From positions 19,000,196-19,064,195 of the forward strand of contig NC_054873.1 in NCBI RefSeq assembly GCF_018320785.1: DNA of 64,000 nt, given 5' to 3'. Both the position numbers and the translations under genes were made by a program. The DNA comes from Cheilinus undulatus (Eukaryota; Chordata; Actinopteri; Labriformes; Labridae). Each line of letters begins with the position of its first letter. Positions within the stretch are counted from its first letter, which is position 1. The notes below the pieces were generated by a model. The model saw only the letters and a list, made by a program, of their open reading frames with translations. It had not been told where the DNA came from and did no database searches. Below are positions 1 through 12,925 of the stretch, in pieces.

Positions 1-1584
1 CTTAAAGATTAGTCTTTAAATGTAAGTTGGGAAAGGGTGCTTCATTAATTAAACACTATTAATAAAGTCATATTGAATTATATCACTGATATTAAAGAGA
101 AAATTATAATGACGGATTGTAAAAATGGTATGACAGAATTTCTATGACCCTTTCTGTCAAAATGACGGACATCAAAAAAGTCCAGCGCAACCTCTGGGTC
201 ATACCCCTGTTCATTAACAAAAGAAAATGTTCAAATAAGACGTCAAATCAGAACAGATTTTGACACTTGAGGACTCGATGACTGCTTTGGTAGTTTTTCT
301 TATGCTTACTCTGGACTTTTCCAACTACCCAACTATTACATGTGGAGCGAAGTTCAAACACGCATGGGAAAACGGGTAAGCAACCCTCAACATCCAGGCA
401 AACACACTACAACAGCACATGATAGCAACAGCAGAAATATTCCCTGGAAAAATGTGTCCCATTTGGTAACCCTTTGTTTCCCAGTGAAATACAACAGTGG
501 ACAAGGACAAGGAAGACACAACAGTAGAGCTGACATTATTCAGCACTATGAAAAGCAAACACTCAAGAAATCCAATGGACAGCTGACGGCATATCCACCA
601 GATCAAGTAAAGCATTTGAAACGGCACCACACAAACAGGAACGCCACTGCAACTAGGAGGAAAAGCAGTGGAAATGCAGCTCAGTTTGGAAGTTTAACAG
701 CTACTTTCCAGCAATATGTGAGAGAACAAAAGCAGCAAAAAATATTTTTAAGGCAGCCAATCAACAACCATAAAAGCAGCTGAGAAAACAGGGCTTCAAC
801 ACCTGTTAAAGTTAACTGAGGCAAAATAAAGAAATTCTAATCATCCGCCTTTCAACAAAGTCTCACCAGCCCTTTAAGATCTCTTTATCAAAACAGTGGT
901 CTTCTGGTTTTGTGACTCAAATTAAACCTTAATGTGGTACATTTGACTGTCAGCCTCAAAGGGGGAGGGGGAGGGGGGCTCTGTCATGTCTGCAGCTACG
1001 TCATAGCTTAAAGTGGGGGTATTATTCTGATACCTACGTAGTAGCTTTACATGGTTTACAGCTCAAAAAACTCCTCATGCTTCTCAGACTGGCATCCTGA
1101 AAAATCCTTATTTTAACCTCCGTCTGAAGCGCTTTGTTTTCACTGCTGTCTCTTTAGTGAGAGGGGTTTTAAGGGGTTTACATTTTTAAGGTTATTTCAT
1201 CCAAAGCATAGATAAGTAAAAACAATTTTATGTTTCTTTGATAAGAGTGGTTGTTATTCAGGTTAAAATAAAATATGCTTCTCACATCTTAACTTAACAA
1301 TCAACCATTATTTTGCTGCCCTCTATCAGCCCCCAGTTTGGCTAGGCCTCAGAAAGCTCTCCCCTTTTTCTTTCTTTATGGGCGACCTTGTCTCTGGGAA
1401 AACAGTTTTGTTGAATTAGGTATGAAAAGTGAACAATCAAGGAATCCTGAACTAACGACAATGTGAAGAGCTGATATCCTTTGTCCTTGTCTCTATGCAG
1501 TATCACTGATGCATGATATGGACTTGCTTTGAGTGTTTTTAACAGTTTTAATTACTTTTAATATTTTTAAACAGGAAAAAAACA
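1..1584. other. intergenic, no gene recognised
   Basis: There is no supported gene here. A 147-codon open frame at 340-783 (+) is the longest; it has no recognisable domain, is rich in Lys, Gln, Asn and Thr as expected from AT-rich non-coding DNA, and has no flanking exon signals. A G-rich run (three runs of five to six G) lies at about 961-979. Confidence 0.6.
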
Positions 1585-1624
1585 ATGATCATATTTTTTT
1601 CCATCCTCACAGTCCTCCTGCCAG
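1585..1624 (+). other. possible signal-peptide first exon (orphan)
   Basis: An ATG at 1585 opens 13 codons of strongly hydrophobic sequence (MIIFFSILTVLLP) followed by a single G and a consensus donor, G|gtaaac, at 1625. A short hydrophobic first coding exon ending in phase 1 is typical of secreted or immune receptor genes in vertebrates. I could not find a convincing second exon within the next several kb on this strand, so this may be coincidence or a relic. Confidence 0.18.
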
Positions 1625-3329
1625 GTAAACAGCTACTGACATGTTGTGCACATAAGGACAGTCTTATTGACCGGGATGGCAGAAAACGTTTGTGTTTCTG
1701 TAAAGATCCTCAGCATATGTGACAGACACACAGACAAAGGTGCTGATCTTTATGCCACAGCTGCTTGAGGCAGCCATTAATGAAGAGGTAGCAGCTGAGG
1801 GAAAAGTGTTACCTGGGCTGTCAGAACCAAGGCGGTGGCCCATTAGCGGGAGACCATCACAAGAGAGGCTTCGCTGACAAGGTGTGACTGGGGACAGGCT
1901 CAAGATGTCAGCCAGCACCGGCCAATTATTGTTAGGTGTTAGTAAGGAAAGTGAAAGGGAAGGGAGCAGGCGGAGGCACAAGACAGTGGCTGGAAAAAAT
2001 TGGCTATTTGATGGAGAGAAGAATAAAAAGAAGGCTTGAATCCAGCTGTCTGTGTCTACAAGGTGTAATACAGGAACCGTTCCCCATTCATTTAAAATAG
2101 GACAGTTGTCAAGAGCCAAATAAATCACTGTAGAGGGGCGTTGCTCTCATGTGGAAATAACATGGGAGGAATCCTCTTGTTAGCTTCTTCCAGTTTTAAA
2201 GATTAGTAAAGCTTCCTATTGGTTACCAGGATGCTCTGTAAACTCTCAGCACTAACACCAACAACAGCCACAGTTCAGTTCTGTGTTTGATTCCAGTCTA
2301 GGCTTAGGCCTTTGCTGTATGTCCCAACTCCGTGCCATATTTCCCAGTGCCTCCAGGAAGCTTTAACGTCACCATGGCAAATACAAACTAATGATTTCTG
2401 TGTCTGCACGACGCTGTCCAATCACCTTATATCCCTGAAAAATTACAGACCCTTAACCCTACAACATTTTTTACAGCTTCATTTAAAGTCTGCTGAAAAT
2501 CATGCATTTTAAGCTGTAACAACACAAATAAAGCAAAAAATTGACTGATTTCCTGTCAATTCTTAGCCAGTACTTTTAATTTATGGATAAAATACCAGAA
2601 AAAAACAAAGAAATCCAAGTTTGTACTCATGATTGGCTTGTTTTCGTGTGTCCTTGAGTGAACACATGCGTACGTGTCATAAGAAAAGCAATACTTTCTT
2701 ATTGATGGGCCTCCTGTTGTTGTTCACAGGCACATCTATTTAAGGTTAATCCCTTCATTTCCCCAAAGAGTTCAAATCAAAGCAGACACTTGAGAGAAAA
2801 CACGCATTGTTTGATGCCTGTAACATCAGGGCCAAAGGGTACAAGCATCAAAGTCCTCTTTGCATTAGTGTGAGGACTGATCACATGTGCTGTGCATCAG
2901 CAGGCCTTAAACATCATCTCTTTCTGGGGCAAACTTTAGACACACTGGTGGTGTTTAAAATAGGTTTTTCCACAAAACTTTAAGACGCAAAAGTTGACAA
3001 TTCTTCTTTAAAACACAGGCAGAAAATAACTGATGCATACTGATGCATAGATTTTCCCCATGCAGCTGGACCTACCTAGCTACTTTAGTGCCTCAAAAGC
3101 AGTGAAATATTCCACCCCTGTCTGAAACGTGGATAAACGGCTCCTGCTAGCATGGTCCATTTCCCAGGTTTGGCGGGGCTCAGGGCAGTTTTGCCATATT
3201 TTAGCACGTAAACTCTAATCTACCTGGAGTTTCCGCAGCTGATGTATATCTCACCAACCTCCAGCCTCGCTCATTGTGACAGGAAATCTGTCTCACTTTA
3301 GAGATCCAGGTATGTCTGGCTAAGCTCAG
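1625..3329. other. intergenic, no gene recognised
   Basis: Only short open frames occur here, without domain features, coding composition or paired splice sites. No repeat was recognised with confidence. Confidence 0.5.
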
Positions 3330-3785
3330 TAGAACAGGTTGTTTGGCTCTCAAACGGCTCCTCATTTGGTAAGAGTTTGGCTTTTTGAATGTGGATTCAA
3401 CAATGACAAAGGATGGAGGAAAGGAGAGTGGCACTCAAATGAGATCTAGCTACCACAGCTGACATAAAAGAGCCGTTTCGTAGCACATCATTCCTCGCCA
3501 CTCACCCCACAAGGTTTAGTCCATTAATAGTACATCACTGTTTTCATTAAAAGTATGGTTGTGACAAATGAGGATTTTTTTTTATATGTTAAAGGGGCTC
3601 AACAAGCCTCTTAGCTAAGTACTCCTCAAGTCTCTTATCTCCCTTCATCTTGATAGATGATGCTAGATGCTAGGAGGTCTGCAGGTCTGAGTAATTTGTG
3701 ATATTGCTTGCCATGATGCCAAGTAAATATTTCAAACTGTGAAAAAAATCTCTGTTATGTAAAGAGCCGGGATCATAATCAAAGG
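3330..3785 (+). repeat. dispersed repeat family 1, copy A
   Basis: This segment aligns by eye with 22540-22975 in the same orientation. Shared landmarks include 'ggatggaggaaagga', 'tggcactcaaatg', 'aagagccgtt', 'gatgctagatgctaggaggt' and 'ctgcagg'. Copy B has about 28 bases after 'aagagccgtt' that are absent here. No coding capacity or clear terminal inverted repeat was seen, so the class is unknown; it is probably an old non-autonomous element. Confidence 0.65.
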
Positions 3786-4628
3786 ATGAAGAAATTTTCC
3801 TGATGATTATTGCAGCGTAGGGGTTCATTTAGAAGCAGTTAAGTACTAACTCTCCTCTGTTCCCTAACTATTCCCTAACTAGAACTAACTATTCACGACG
3901 AACAACAACATGACTGAGCCAGCAAAGTATTTTTATGATGATGTGTGCTGTGAAACTGTGATTCCCCCTTACAAAAATTACTACTAATAGTAATGATGAT
4001 AATAGAAATAATAATAATAAATATCAGTGTAGTTTGTTTAGGAACTATAGCAGGACGAAAAACTATCAGCGGGCGTTAGTGAGAAATTACAAAATAAAAA
4101 AGAAGCTGAAATGTGGCGGTGTAGATTGATGTTTTGACTTTCTATCAATCTGACTTGATAATTAATTAGCTAATAGATATATTGATGGTTGTTACATCCC
4201 TAGGATGCTACCACTCTTGGTGAATCAAGATGCACCATGATACCTAATTAAAATCAAATCATGGCATTATAATTGTTATCATTTTTGAGGCCTGTCAATT
4301 TGCACAGTTCTAACACACATCAGTGTTTTAATTGAACATTTTAAGGTGACACTTATGGTTATAGTGCTTGTATTCACTCAGCTCCTGAGCTCACTGTATC
4401 TTCATGAACATTTTGGTGAACAGGTCTCTCTTGAAATAAGATTTCTGCTTTGTAAACAGTGTGCTTTATCTTTAAATTAGGTTTCAAAGATAGGAGAAAA
4501 TCCTATCTTCTGATAGTTGAAGCAATCCCCAAGCTTGCTGCTGTTCCAAATAATCATATCCAGAATTGTAAACATGATTGTTCAATCTCAGTTGTCCTGT
4601 CATCCCTTTTAGAATAACCAGGAGAATT

Positions 4629-5757
4629 TCTAATCTGACACGGCGGATGGATTGTTTCACACATCCATCTGGAAAACCTCCCATAGACAGTGTTTGGGAA
4701 ATGGCAGAGGCTTTGAAAAAGAACTCGGTGGGTGATTGGATGAATGTTCTGTCTGTCACATCTTTACGGGCCAATCAGAGCGACAAAAGTTGGCTGTAGA
4801 CATGTCAGTACACCACTTCTGTTGTTTTTGAATAGAAAAGAACTCAATGATGTTCTTTGTTCTTCTTAACAAAGAAATGTCGTCAAGTTCTGATAAAACT
4901 GATGCTTAGTGTTACAGTACTCGAGAACAGTCTTGACCACATTTTGAATGTCTTGGTCCTGTCTGGGTTTCGGACTGGCCTAACTTGGGATTTTCCATCA
5001 AGACCAGTTAAGACCGCTACTGATCTGCTATTCTTCGAGTTCATTAATGCGATAATAAGGAGCAGCACTTGCCAAAAACAACAAATAGCTACACCTGCAA
5101 AAATTCGGACATCAGTTCATCTTATTTCTAGTCAGAAATACCTCTGAACACTTATATTAGGCTTCATTCACCTGACAAATCCAGATAAACATCTCATTTT
5201 CAATATTTAAAATAATTCCGACTTTGTCAGTGGCTTTTAAATACATACAAGGATTTATTTTTTACAAAAAATTAGTTGAATAAATTTGTTAAGATTTGAG
5301 ATTTTTGTATGTTGTGCTTGAAAGAGTTGTAGACACCTTGTTTTTATCAGTCAAATTTATTTAATATAAAATAAAACTAAAATTAATGAGAGAATGCTTG
5401 ATAACTGTTCAACCTTGTCATGTTTTTTTAAAATAGATTTTTATGGTCTTGGTCTTGTCTCGGTCTCGACCCCCAAAAGTCTTGGTCTTGTCTTGGTCTC
5501 AGGTAGTGTTGTCTTGAGTACAACACTACTGACGCTATAGCAGCATCCACGCTAATCTCTTCCGCCATAATTGCACCAGCCTCTTGTCACTGCTTGCTTA
5601 TGTCACCACTCTGCCACGCCCTAAAGTACTGCCTCTTACTCCTGATTGGTCCTGTCACTTTCTTACAGGGCCCAATCTATTCAGATGGAAGCTTTGCAAG
5701 ATGGATCGCCAGTTAGAAACACGGAAACGGGCGAATCCATCTGCTTTGCAAGGTTAG
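4629..5757 (+). mobile_element. TIR element family 2, copy 1 (interrupted by a second element)
   Basis: The outer parts, 4629-4898 and 5537-5757, match 42668-43222 closely (shared 'acagtgtttggga', 'ctgtctgtcacatctttac', 'gattggtcctgtcact' and 'aaacgggcgaatccatctgc'). The two ends of the better copy form an inverted repeat based on 'ataacct-gca-gc-agatggatt'. The element is non-autonomous, with no transposase frame. At 4907-5528 it carries another insertion that copy 2 lacks. The superfamily is not certain; the length of the direct repeat at copy 2 suits hAT-like elements. Confidence 0.7.
4907..5528 (+). mobile_element. nested hAT-like MITE with 8-bp target duplication
   Basis: The insert begins TAGTGTTACAGTACTCGAG and ends, read in reverse complement, TAGTGTTGTACTCAAGAC, a terminal inverted repeat. 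It is flanked by ctgatgct (4899-4906) and ctgacgct (5529-5536), which differ at one base. The uninterrupted homologous site at about 43012-43019 reads ctggcgct. An 8-bp duplication is characteristic of hAT elements. The interior is rich in repeated 'cttggtc' and 'gtctcg' motifs near the right end and has no transposase frame. Confidence 0.7.
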
Positions 5758-7249
5758 AGAAGTCCAATATCCTTCAAAATGACAGTTTCAACGTCTCTTT
5801 GCACTGGCACGCTTCCTTCTGTAACAGCCAAAATTGACAGTGTTCAATTTTATCTCTCAACCATCATCTTTTTAATAATATCCATAAATACATGGCTCAG
5901 AAAAGTTAAAAGAATATGATTTGAAAAGTCTGTAAATGGGCGTTTTGTAATGTTATTTCACATCTTCAATGTCATTGCCATGTAGCGTCAACAACAGTGG
6001 TTCTGCCTTTTTTTGTCGTTACCTCAATTTAAGAACAAGGTCCATGTCATCCTCATTTAGGATATCTTTTTTCTTAATGTCACTCTGTGTACCCTATTTA
6101 AAAAAGACAAAAACCCTTAGAGGATTTTCCTGCTACATAAGAAATATGGTTGAATAAAAGCAGTGCCAGATTTGATTACTTTGTGTTTTTTAACATGATG
6201 GATAAGATCCATCTCTAAAGGAAGGCTTTTTTTCAGCCTTTCTTATAATGGACTTTCCCAACATGGACAAATTACTTTCGGGGAAATGCCAACCATGACT
6301 CCATAATGGCACTCTACTCTATGACAATAGCATAAAATGGCAGTAAATGTCATTGTGCTCCATTAAGAAGTTCTTTGTCTGAGTTGCTGTAGCCCTCACA
6401 GCTTAATGGTTTTTGTAGCCTTAAACATGTCACGTCTTTCAGAAGGGGAATGTCCTCTCTGTTTGGTCCTATGTGGCCAACGAACACTGGAATAAGGTAT
6501 TATATTATATTAGCAGACAGTCTACCAGGAGAGCCAGTGGGGCTGACAGGATTAGACCAAAGACAGCACGGCAGTCTTAGATCTCAATAACACACACACA
6601 AAGACAGTAAGAAACGCACACACAGATTTACAGCTTCAGGGGCGTAAATGTCCTTTACTCAGGTCATGCATGGAAATAATCAGTTTTTTTAAGATACTGA
6701 AAAGTCAGAATCTGCTGCCCAGGTATGGAATAAGTATCACTGACAACAATCTGGTTACTGGACTCCTGAGATTGGCGGTTAAAGTCAATGCAGCTTTCAG
6801 AGATCTCCACATTTTCCAGAAACATGTCCCCAGAGGTAGCAGTATGACCAGACCTAATGAGATGACAAACACTGAGTGCTCTGATGGCTGACTGCCTGTA
6901 GGGAGAAGCATTAATGTGTGTTTATCTGCAGAGTGTGTGTGCGTGTCCTCTACGTGCTTCCCTCCTAAGATTCATCCACCCTCTGCACTCACACCTCCCA
7001 ATGGGTGAACACGGGGTCCCCCATGCGCTCCCTTGCGTTCCCACGCCTTGGCCACCGCTCTTTGACATGGCTAACGTAAACAGATGTTTTCGCTGTGACA
7101 GGAAATGGCCCGACTTCTGAGGGGCTGATGGAAAAGAAGCTGTTCGTCTCCATGACAGAGAGCAGTGAGGAGGTCACAGTACAGCAGGAAACGGCCTGTT
7201 TGTAGCGGGTGTTTGGGACTGAAGAGGCTGCAGGGACTGTCTGTTTAAC
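5758..7249. other. intergenic, no gene recognised
   Basis: There are no supported genes. Short CA-rich patches occur near 6590-6625, and open frames under 75 codons lack family features. Confidence 0.5.
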
Positions 7250-7299
7250 GTATGCTTGGGGTTAACCAGCTAGTTCAAATTTATTCAGTTTGGAAACCA

Positions 7300-8345
7300 C
7301 TGGCTTATATAACCTCAGAAGTGGCCATCCTTGGCAACAACTGCAAGCAAGCTTTTGCAGTGACTGGCAATATGTCTTTCCTGTCACTTTGGAGGAATTT
7401 TGGCCCACTCTTCTTTGCAGAATTGTTTTTATTCAGCCACATTAGAGGCTCTTCCAACATTAACTCCCTTTTCAAGGACATGCCAAAGCATCTACATCAA
7501 ATTCCAGTCTGGACTTTTACTCCAAAACCTTCATTTTGGTTTTTTTTTTCTAAGCTGTTCAGAGGTGGATTTGCTGGTTTGTTTCAGATCACTGTCCTGT
7601 TGCATAACCCAAATGCGCTTAAGCTCAAGGACAAGAACTGATGGTTGGACATTCTCCTTCAGGACTTTCCGCTAGAGAGCAGGGTTAATTATTCCATCAA
7701 TTACGAGAAGTTGTTCAGGTCTTGAGGTAGCAAAGCAGCCCCAGAGCATCACTGCCACCACCATGTTTGACTGTTGCTATGATGTTCTTTGTATGGCATG
7801 CTGTGTTAGTTTTACACCAGATGTAACAGCCTAAAAAAGTTGTACTTTTGTAATATCAGTCCACAGAATATTTTCCCAAAAGTCTTAGAGATCATCAAGA
7901 TATGTTTTTGGCAAATGTGAGACGAGCCCTTGTGTTCATGTTGGTCAGCAGTAGTTTTGATCTTGAAACTCTCCCATGATGCCATTTTTGCCCAATCTCT
8001 TTGTTATTGTTGAATCATGAACTCTGACCTTAACTGAGGCCAGTGAGGCCTGCAGGTCTTGAGATGTTGTTCTGGGTTCTTTTGTGACCTTCATGGTGGG
8101 TCATTGGTGCGCTCTTGGAGTCCTTTTGATAGGCTGGCCACTCCTGGGAAGGTTGACCACTGTTCCAAGTTCTCTCAATTTGTGGATAATGGCTCTCACC
8201 GTGGTTGGCTGGAATCTCAAAGCCTTAGAAATGGCTTTGTAACCTTTTCCAGACTGATGGATGTCAATGACTTTATTTCTTATCTGTTCTTGAATTTCCT
8301 TAGATGGATTTCCAGATTTTTTAGCCTAGTTGTCTTTAAAGATGG
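7300..8345 (-). pseudogene. degenerate Tc1/mariner-like transposase
   Basis: Read on the minus strand, 8130-8310 encodes a Tc1-type paired-like helix-turn-helix. Recognisable pieces are 'IHQSGKGYKAISKAL', 'TTVRAIIHK' and 'GTVVNLPRSGQP', which match the N-terminal DNA-binding domain of fish Tc1 transposases. The rest (about 7310-8050) is heavily mutated, with stops and frameshifts on both strands; a minus-strand trace of 'HHGGGSDALGLLC' is visible near 7730-7765. No intact frame remains, so this is an old inactive copy. Terminal repeats were not resolved. Confidence 0.75.
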
Positions 8346-8370
8346 GTTCTACTGTTTTCAATAGGGAGAA

Positions 8371-10625
8371 ATGAATGATTTATGACCCTATGTGAAACAA
8401 TTTTGGGCAAACATCAGATTAAAGATACTGAATCTAGATAGTCCCCTTTTGACAACAGACATTTGACAGCATTTGTATGTAGTCTACTCATTTTTTCTTC
8501 AATATTTTCTTCCTTTGCCTGTAAAAACTGGAAGTTTTATATACTTAATACTGTCATGCATGCACAAAAATAAAAAAAAAATCCAGTAAAAGAAAAAACA
8601 ATACTGTAAACTGCTTTACAAGTGAACTGATAGAATATTTCAGCTATACCACTTATCATCCTTATGCTATATTGCACTAGTTGTCAGAGTAACAAAGCCA
8701 CTTCAGCACTAATGGACCAGTGTGAGGATAGAAGAGGGTACATTAACATTTCCTCAAGGACTGAGGTTATATTTCAGCTTCAGCTGCTGTTCACCAATCT
8801 GGTGTATTTAATGTAGGAGGGTGGCCTTCTTTTAATTTCCTCTCCCTACTCGATCCAGTCACTTTCATCTCGTACCAAACAGATCCAAAGGGATCCTGGG
8901 ACTGCGGCCAAAACAGACTACCCTGTGGTCAAACAGGAGGCAAAATCCAGAGGACTTTGTGATGTGTTTCTCCATTTTCTTTTCATCCTCTACTCAGTCT
9001 CCTTCTTGTTCAACATCCTTTCAAGAAAGTCCTCTGAGCTGCTCTGTGGATTATTTAGGCAGTGGATGGAAATGTTAAATATTGGAAGAAAAGTATACTT
9101 TCTACAAAAACTAGATTGAAGAAAAGCAGGGGCATCGCAAGAGACATCATTTTTCTGTTTCTTTTTCTATGTGAGTACTCAGGTTGGACGAGAAGCTCCC
9201 CACAGTTTACAAAAAGAACAATAAAAGAGATCTGATGAGAGTGGACGGAGCGCTGGGCTAGCTCTGTCCTGGAACAATCCGGAGAAAATCACAGTGGCAC
9301 TAAACAGAAGTGCAGGATGCCTGCTAGTGAGAGGAGATAAAAGTCTGCACACTGGGTCCTCTGGGCCTTCTCACTTCCATCATACCTCTGCATGACTGCC
9401 TGCTGATGTTTGGCATGCAAGGCAGGGATTTGAAACAAGACAACCTCTGACGGCCCATCTGCATCTCCTTTATCTGTTGAGCTCAGCCCACAGAGGTTGC
9501 TCTGCACAGACGGACCACACATCGAGACAAGGAAGGCATGAAAATGCAATAAGTGCGCACACGTGAGAATCAGCAGGCACATGTATACAGTATATCCATG
9601 GATAACTATGGCAAGTTAAGAGCTGCAGTGAATTTCAGTCAGTGGAGTCTGGGGATGGAGAGATAAAGCAGGGTGAAATATTAATGGCAATGAAATATTA
9701 ACATCATTCTTCTATTGAAGTCAGAAGTTTTTGGTACCACTGATTTTTTGCACTGGCATGTTTACCCCTCTGTAATACTTAGAGGATTTGAAAAGAGTGG
9801 TGAACAGGTTGTAGTCGGATCTGTCTTTTCCTATCCAATTTCCACTCCCTGCAGGTTTCTTTTAATACACAGGCAGCATTTTTAGCTGAAAGCTGGGGGG
9901 GGGGGGTTCTGACAGGAAGAGGTGTTGATGTAGAGCTGTAGACGGGTCCTTTCCAGGAAGCAGATACTTGACATTGGGCTCAAGCATGTAATCTTAAGAA
10001 CGCACTTGCACTTACAACCTTCCTGTTAATGCATACGTACAAACGACCTGCACAAACAAGCGTATATTTACAACAAGGGATAAAAGTTCTTTTTTCCCCC
10101 ACACATCTGTCACACTTCCCAGCTTTCAGTCATCCACACATCCTCTTCAGGCACGTGCTGAGCACCGTATCATGCAATCTGAAGATCAACTGAGAATTAG
10201 TGCTGGCTTTAAAACGTGCGAGTAGTTACTTTTTTTAATCCTTCAGTGACTTGTGTGTCAAGTTGAAAGGAATCATGTATGATGCCCTCAATAATACCAG
10301 ATTGTAACAGAGGTTTTCCCATTGACTGCCAATATGTTCTAGATTAAAGGGTTGCTGCTGGAGATTTCATCAAGGCACTCAGGAGGTTGCTACTGGAAAT
10401 CTGGAGATGCAAGATGTAAGGATCTAATTATGTTGTCTTTAACCATTGACCAGGGCAAGACAGCTCAGTGTCATTTGCTGTATTGTGTTAAAGGCATAGA
10501 CTGAAGGGGGGGCACAGCTGAGATAGAGCTGAATGCAAATCTGTGTAAATGACCGCTAGCAGGCAGGGATGGGACCGCTGAAATCACACCGACAAGCAAT
10601 TCACTCACCCTGATTGGATCTTAAT
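8371..10625. other. intergenic, no gene recognised
   Basis: No gene is supported. A run of ten G lies at about 9897-9906 and poly-A tracts lie near 8570. Open frames such as 9289-9582 (-) show no domain, signal or exon structure. Confidence 0.5.
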
Positions 10626-11000
10626 TTGAAGTATGGAATGCATGACATTGGATTTTTGCTGATACCCAATATGCAGATATTTCCACACTCATTTCAATCA
10701 ATACTAAGATGGGTGCTGATATATGCACAATGTTTGTGTAAAGAACATTAAGTCTTTCCTGGAGACTTGGCCTTTTTGTTTGAAGGCGTTTTCTCACATG
10801 AAAGTCCAGACTAAGGTCTGTGCTTTGTGATACTATCATTGTAATCATTTCAAATGGACTACCAGACTTTACTGGACTTTACATGTCAATCCTATGTGAC
10901 ATCGTCATCAACTATGGTGCATTTCTCTATAGTTTACATTGATTGGTTAATTTCCATCTGACATCAGCACATTGAATAATGCGCCCAGCTTGTAAGTAAA
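10626..11000. repeat. dispersed repeat family 3, fragment
   Basis: The start, 'ggaatgcatgacattggatttt' and the following bases with 'tatgcagatatttcc', resembles 11998-12050 ('ggaatgcatgattttggatt', 'tatgctgatatttac'). This is probably the end of a TIR element whose other end at 12914-12925 reads 'gtgcatccct'. Boundaries are approximate and no coding content was seen. Confidence 0.4.
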
Positions 11001-11997
11001 AATATAAAATGGAAACTGATATTTCCACCATCATATTATGTGGAGAAGGTGCGATTCGTGGAAGCATTGCCTTTTCACAGAGCATCACGCAGCTTCATAT
11101 ACTGCTGCTGTCATTTCTTTATCTTCAGGTGGCGCTAATTTCCCATCCTCCAGTATCCTCTCTCTTTCATCCCCTCAGAGAGTTTCTGGGTTTTTTTCCA
11201 ATTGGCTCCTAATAATGGCAATCTATGCATGGTTGGAGAACCTGGTGAAGTTTGAGAAATCTCATGGAGTTAATAACACCCTGGACACAGAGATCATCCC
11301 AAAGTCTGACACTTAAGAGAAGGAGACACATCCTTATTGTGGAAGGCTTTTTGCTTTACACCTACAGACCTTTGATTGACGTGCTGAACCAACAATACTT
11401 TACTTCCATGGAGGCACTGTCCATATTCTTCCGTGGGTCATTTTGTTTTGGGGTTTGATTTCCTTTTTCTGGTTCTTGTGCTGTAACTTTCTGTTACTGA
11501 TACCAAGTTCTGAACCTTTCAAAATAATGCTTTCACAGCTTTCATGGTTCAGAACTTGGTATGGACCCAGACCGCCTCTTTTGGTCGTTCTACTGTTTGG
11601 TCCGGACCATAGTCCAGAGGAGGATTCATACCTGTGCGGATCAAACTGAAAAACATGAAAGTCCAAACCAAATGATGTAGGTGTGAAAGCCTCAGAAACA
11701 TAAAGCAAGAAAGCAACATTTTATTCTTTAGTATTTAAAAATGTATTTATTTTTAATCAAATAAAGACATTAGGAAATGTAAAACTGAAAGCAATTTGTC
11801 TTGAATTCATGCACATTGTGTTTTAAATGTATTTTTTAACAGTAATAGTAAACCAAGCTCTGTGTGTCTTTTTGAGAGTTACAAACAGCACCTTAACAAC
11901 CTAGTGCCTCAAGCCAAGTCCACACCAAAGATTCATGTCAAGATGGAATGAAACTCCTAACTGTTTTTGACAGTCTGCTCTGCAACATTTTGAAATT

Positions 11998-12925
11998 AGG
12001 AATGCATGATTTTGGATTTTTGCAGATATCTAATATGCTGATATTTACAAATCAAGTCCAGTCAATTGGTGCTAGTAGTCTTACAGTTACTGAAATGGGG
12101 ATCACCTGAGTTCAGGGAATGTGTCTCAAGAGAATTTAGAATAAAGGCACCTGAGTCTGGAAGGTCCAGTCACTGGTTGATCAGTATTCCTGTTTACCAT
12201 TACACCATGAAGACAAAAGAACACTCCAAGCAACTCAGAGAAAATGTTATTAAAAAGCATGAATTAGGGGATGGATATAAAAAACTTTCCAAGGCACTAA
12301 ACTTCCTCTGGAGTTCAGTTAAATCCATCAACAACGAATGGAGGGAATATGGCACATGTGTAAATCTGCCTGGATCAGGCTGTCCTTTTTGGCCTCCAGA
12401 CAAGATGCTGTTTGGCAGACACCAAAGGCTGCACATCACCATTAACATTCCATCCCCACTGTGAAGCATGGTGGTGGCAGCACCATGCTGTGGGGATGCT
12501 TCTCAACAGCTGGCCCTGGAAGGCCCTGAAAGATTCATTTTTCAGCAAGACAATGTTACGAAGCCTACAGTAAAAGTTATATAGAAATGGTTTAGAGACA
12601 ACAAGGTGAATGTTCTGGAGTTTTTGATTCAAAGCCCAGACCTCAATCTGTTAGAGAATTTGTGGCTGGACTTGTAAAGACCTGTTCACACTTGATCCCC
12701 ATGCAACCTGAGAGAGCAAAGAGCAAAGAGGAATAGCGTAAAATTGTAGTGTCCAGATGTGCAAGCCTGATTGAGACCTATCCACACAGACTCAGTGCTG
12801 TGATTGCAGCCAAGGGTGCATTAACTAAACACTGACTTGAAGGTGTTGAACATTTTGAGTGACTTATTTTACATAACATATACCCCACATGGCCCCAAGG
12901 ACTTTATGCTGATAGTACTGTGCAT
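11998..12925 (+). mobile_element. TIR-bounded repeat carrying Tc1-like material
   Basis: The left end contains 'aggaatgcatgattttgg' and the right end reads 'tagggatgcac' in reverse complement, so the ends look like an imperfect inverted repeat of family 3. The interior from about 12180 is a decayed Tc1-like transposase. Either the Tc1 copy inserted into the family 3 element or the two are adjacent by chance. Confidence 0.4.
12180..12850 (+). pseudogene. degenerate Tc1/mariner-like transposase
   Basis: From an ATG at 12207 the translation begins 'MKTKEHSKQLRENVIKKHEL' and continues 'GDGYKKLSKALN', 'SVKSI' and 'EYGTCVNLPG', the Tc1 N-terminal helix-turn-helix. After a frameshift near 12370 the central part shows 'KHGGGSTMLWGCFS' (about 12466-12507), and 'QSPDLNLLENLW' follows at about 12630-12670, the region around the catalytic DDE domain. 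Stops and frame changes make it non-functional. It differs in sequence from the copy at 7300-8345, so it comes from another Tc1 lineage. Confidence 0.8.

Noticed and set aside
340-783. 147-codon open frame (+) and its antisense shadow
   Set aside because: No domain, no signal peptide, no exon signals and no known family; composition is that of AT-rich non-coding DNA.
961-981. G-quadruplex candidate
   Set aside because: Only three G runs separated by single A; a four-run G3 motif is not clearly present.
4484-5147. Several 60-96 codon frames
   Set aside because: They fall within the TIR element and its nested insertion and do not resemble transposases.
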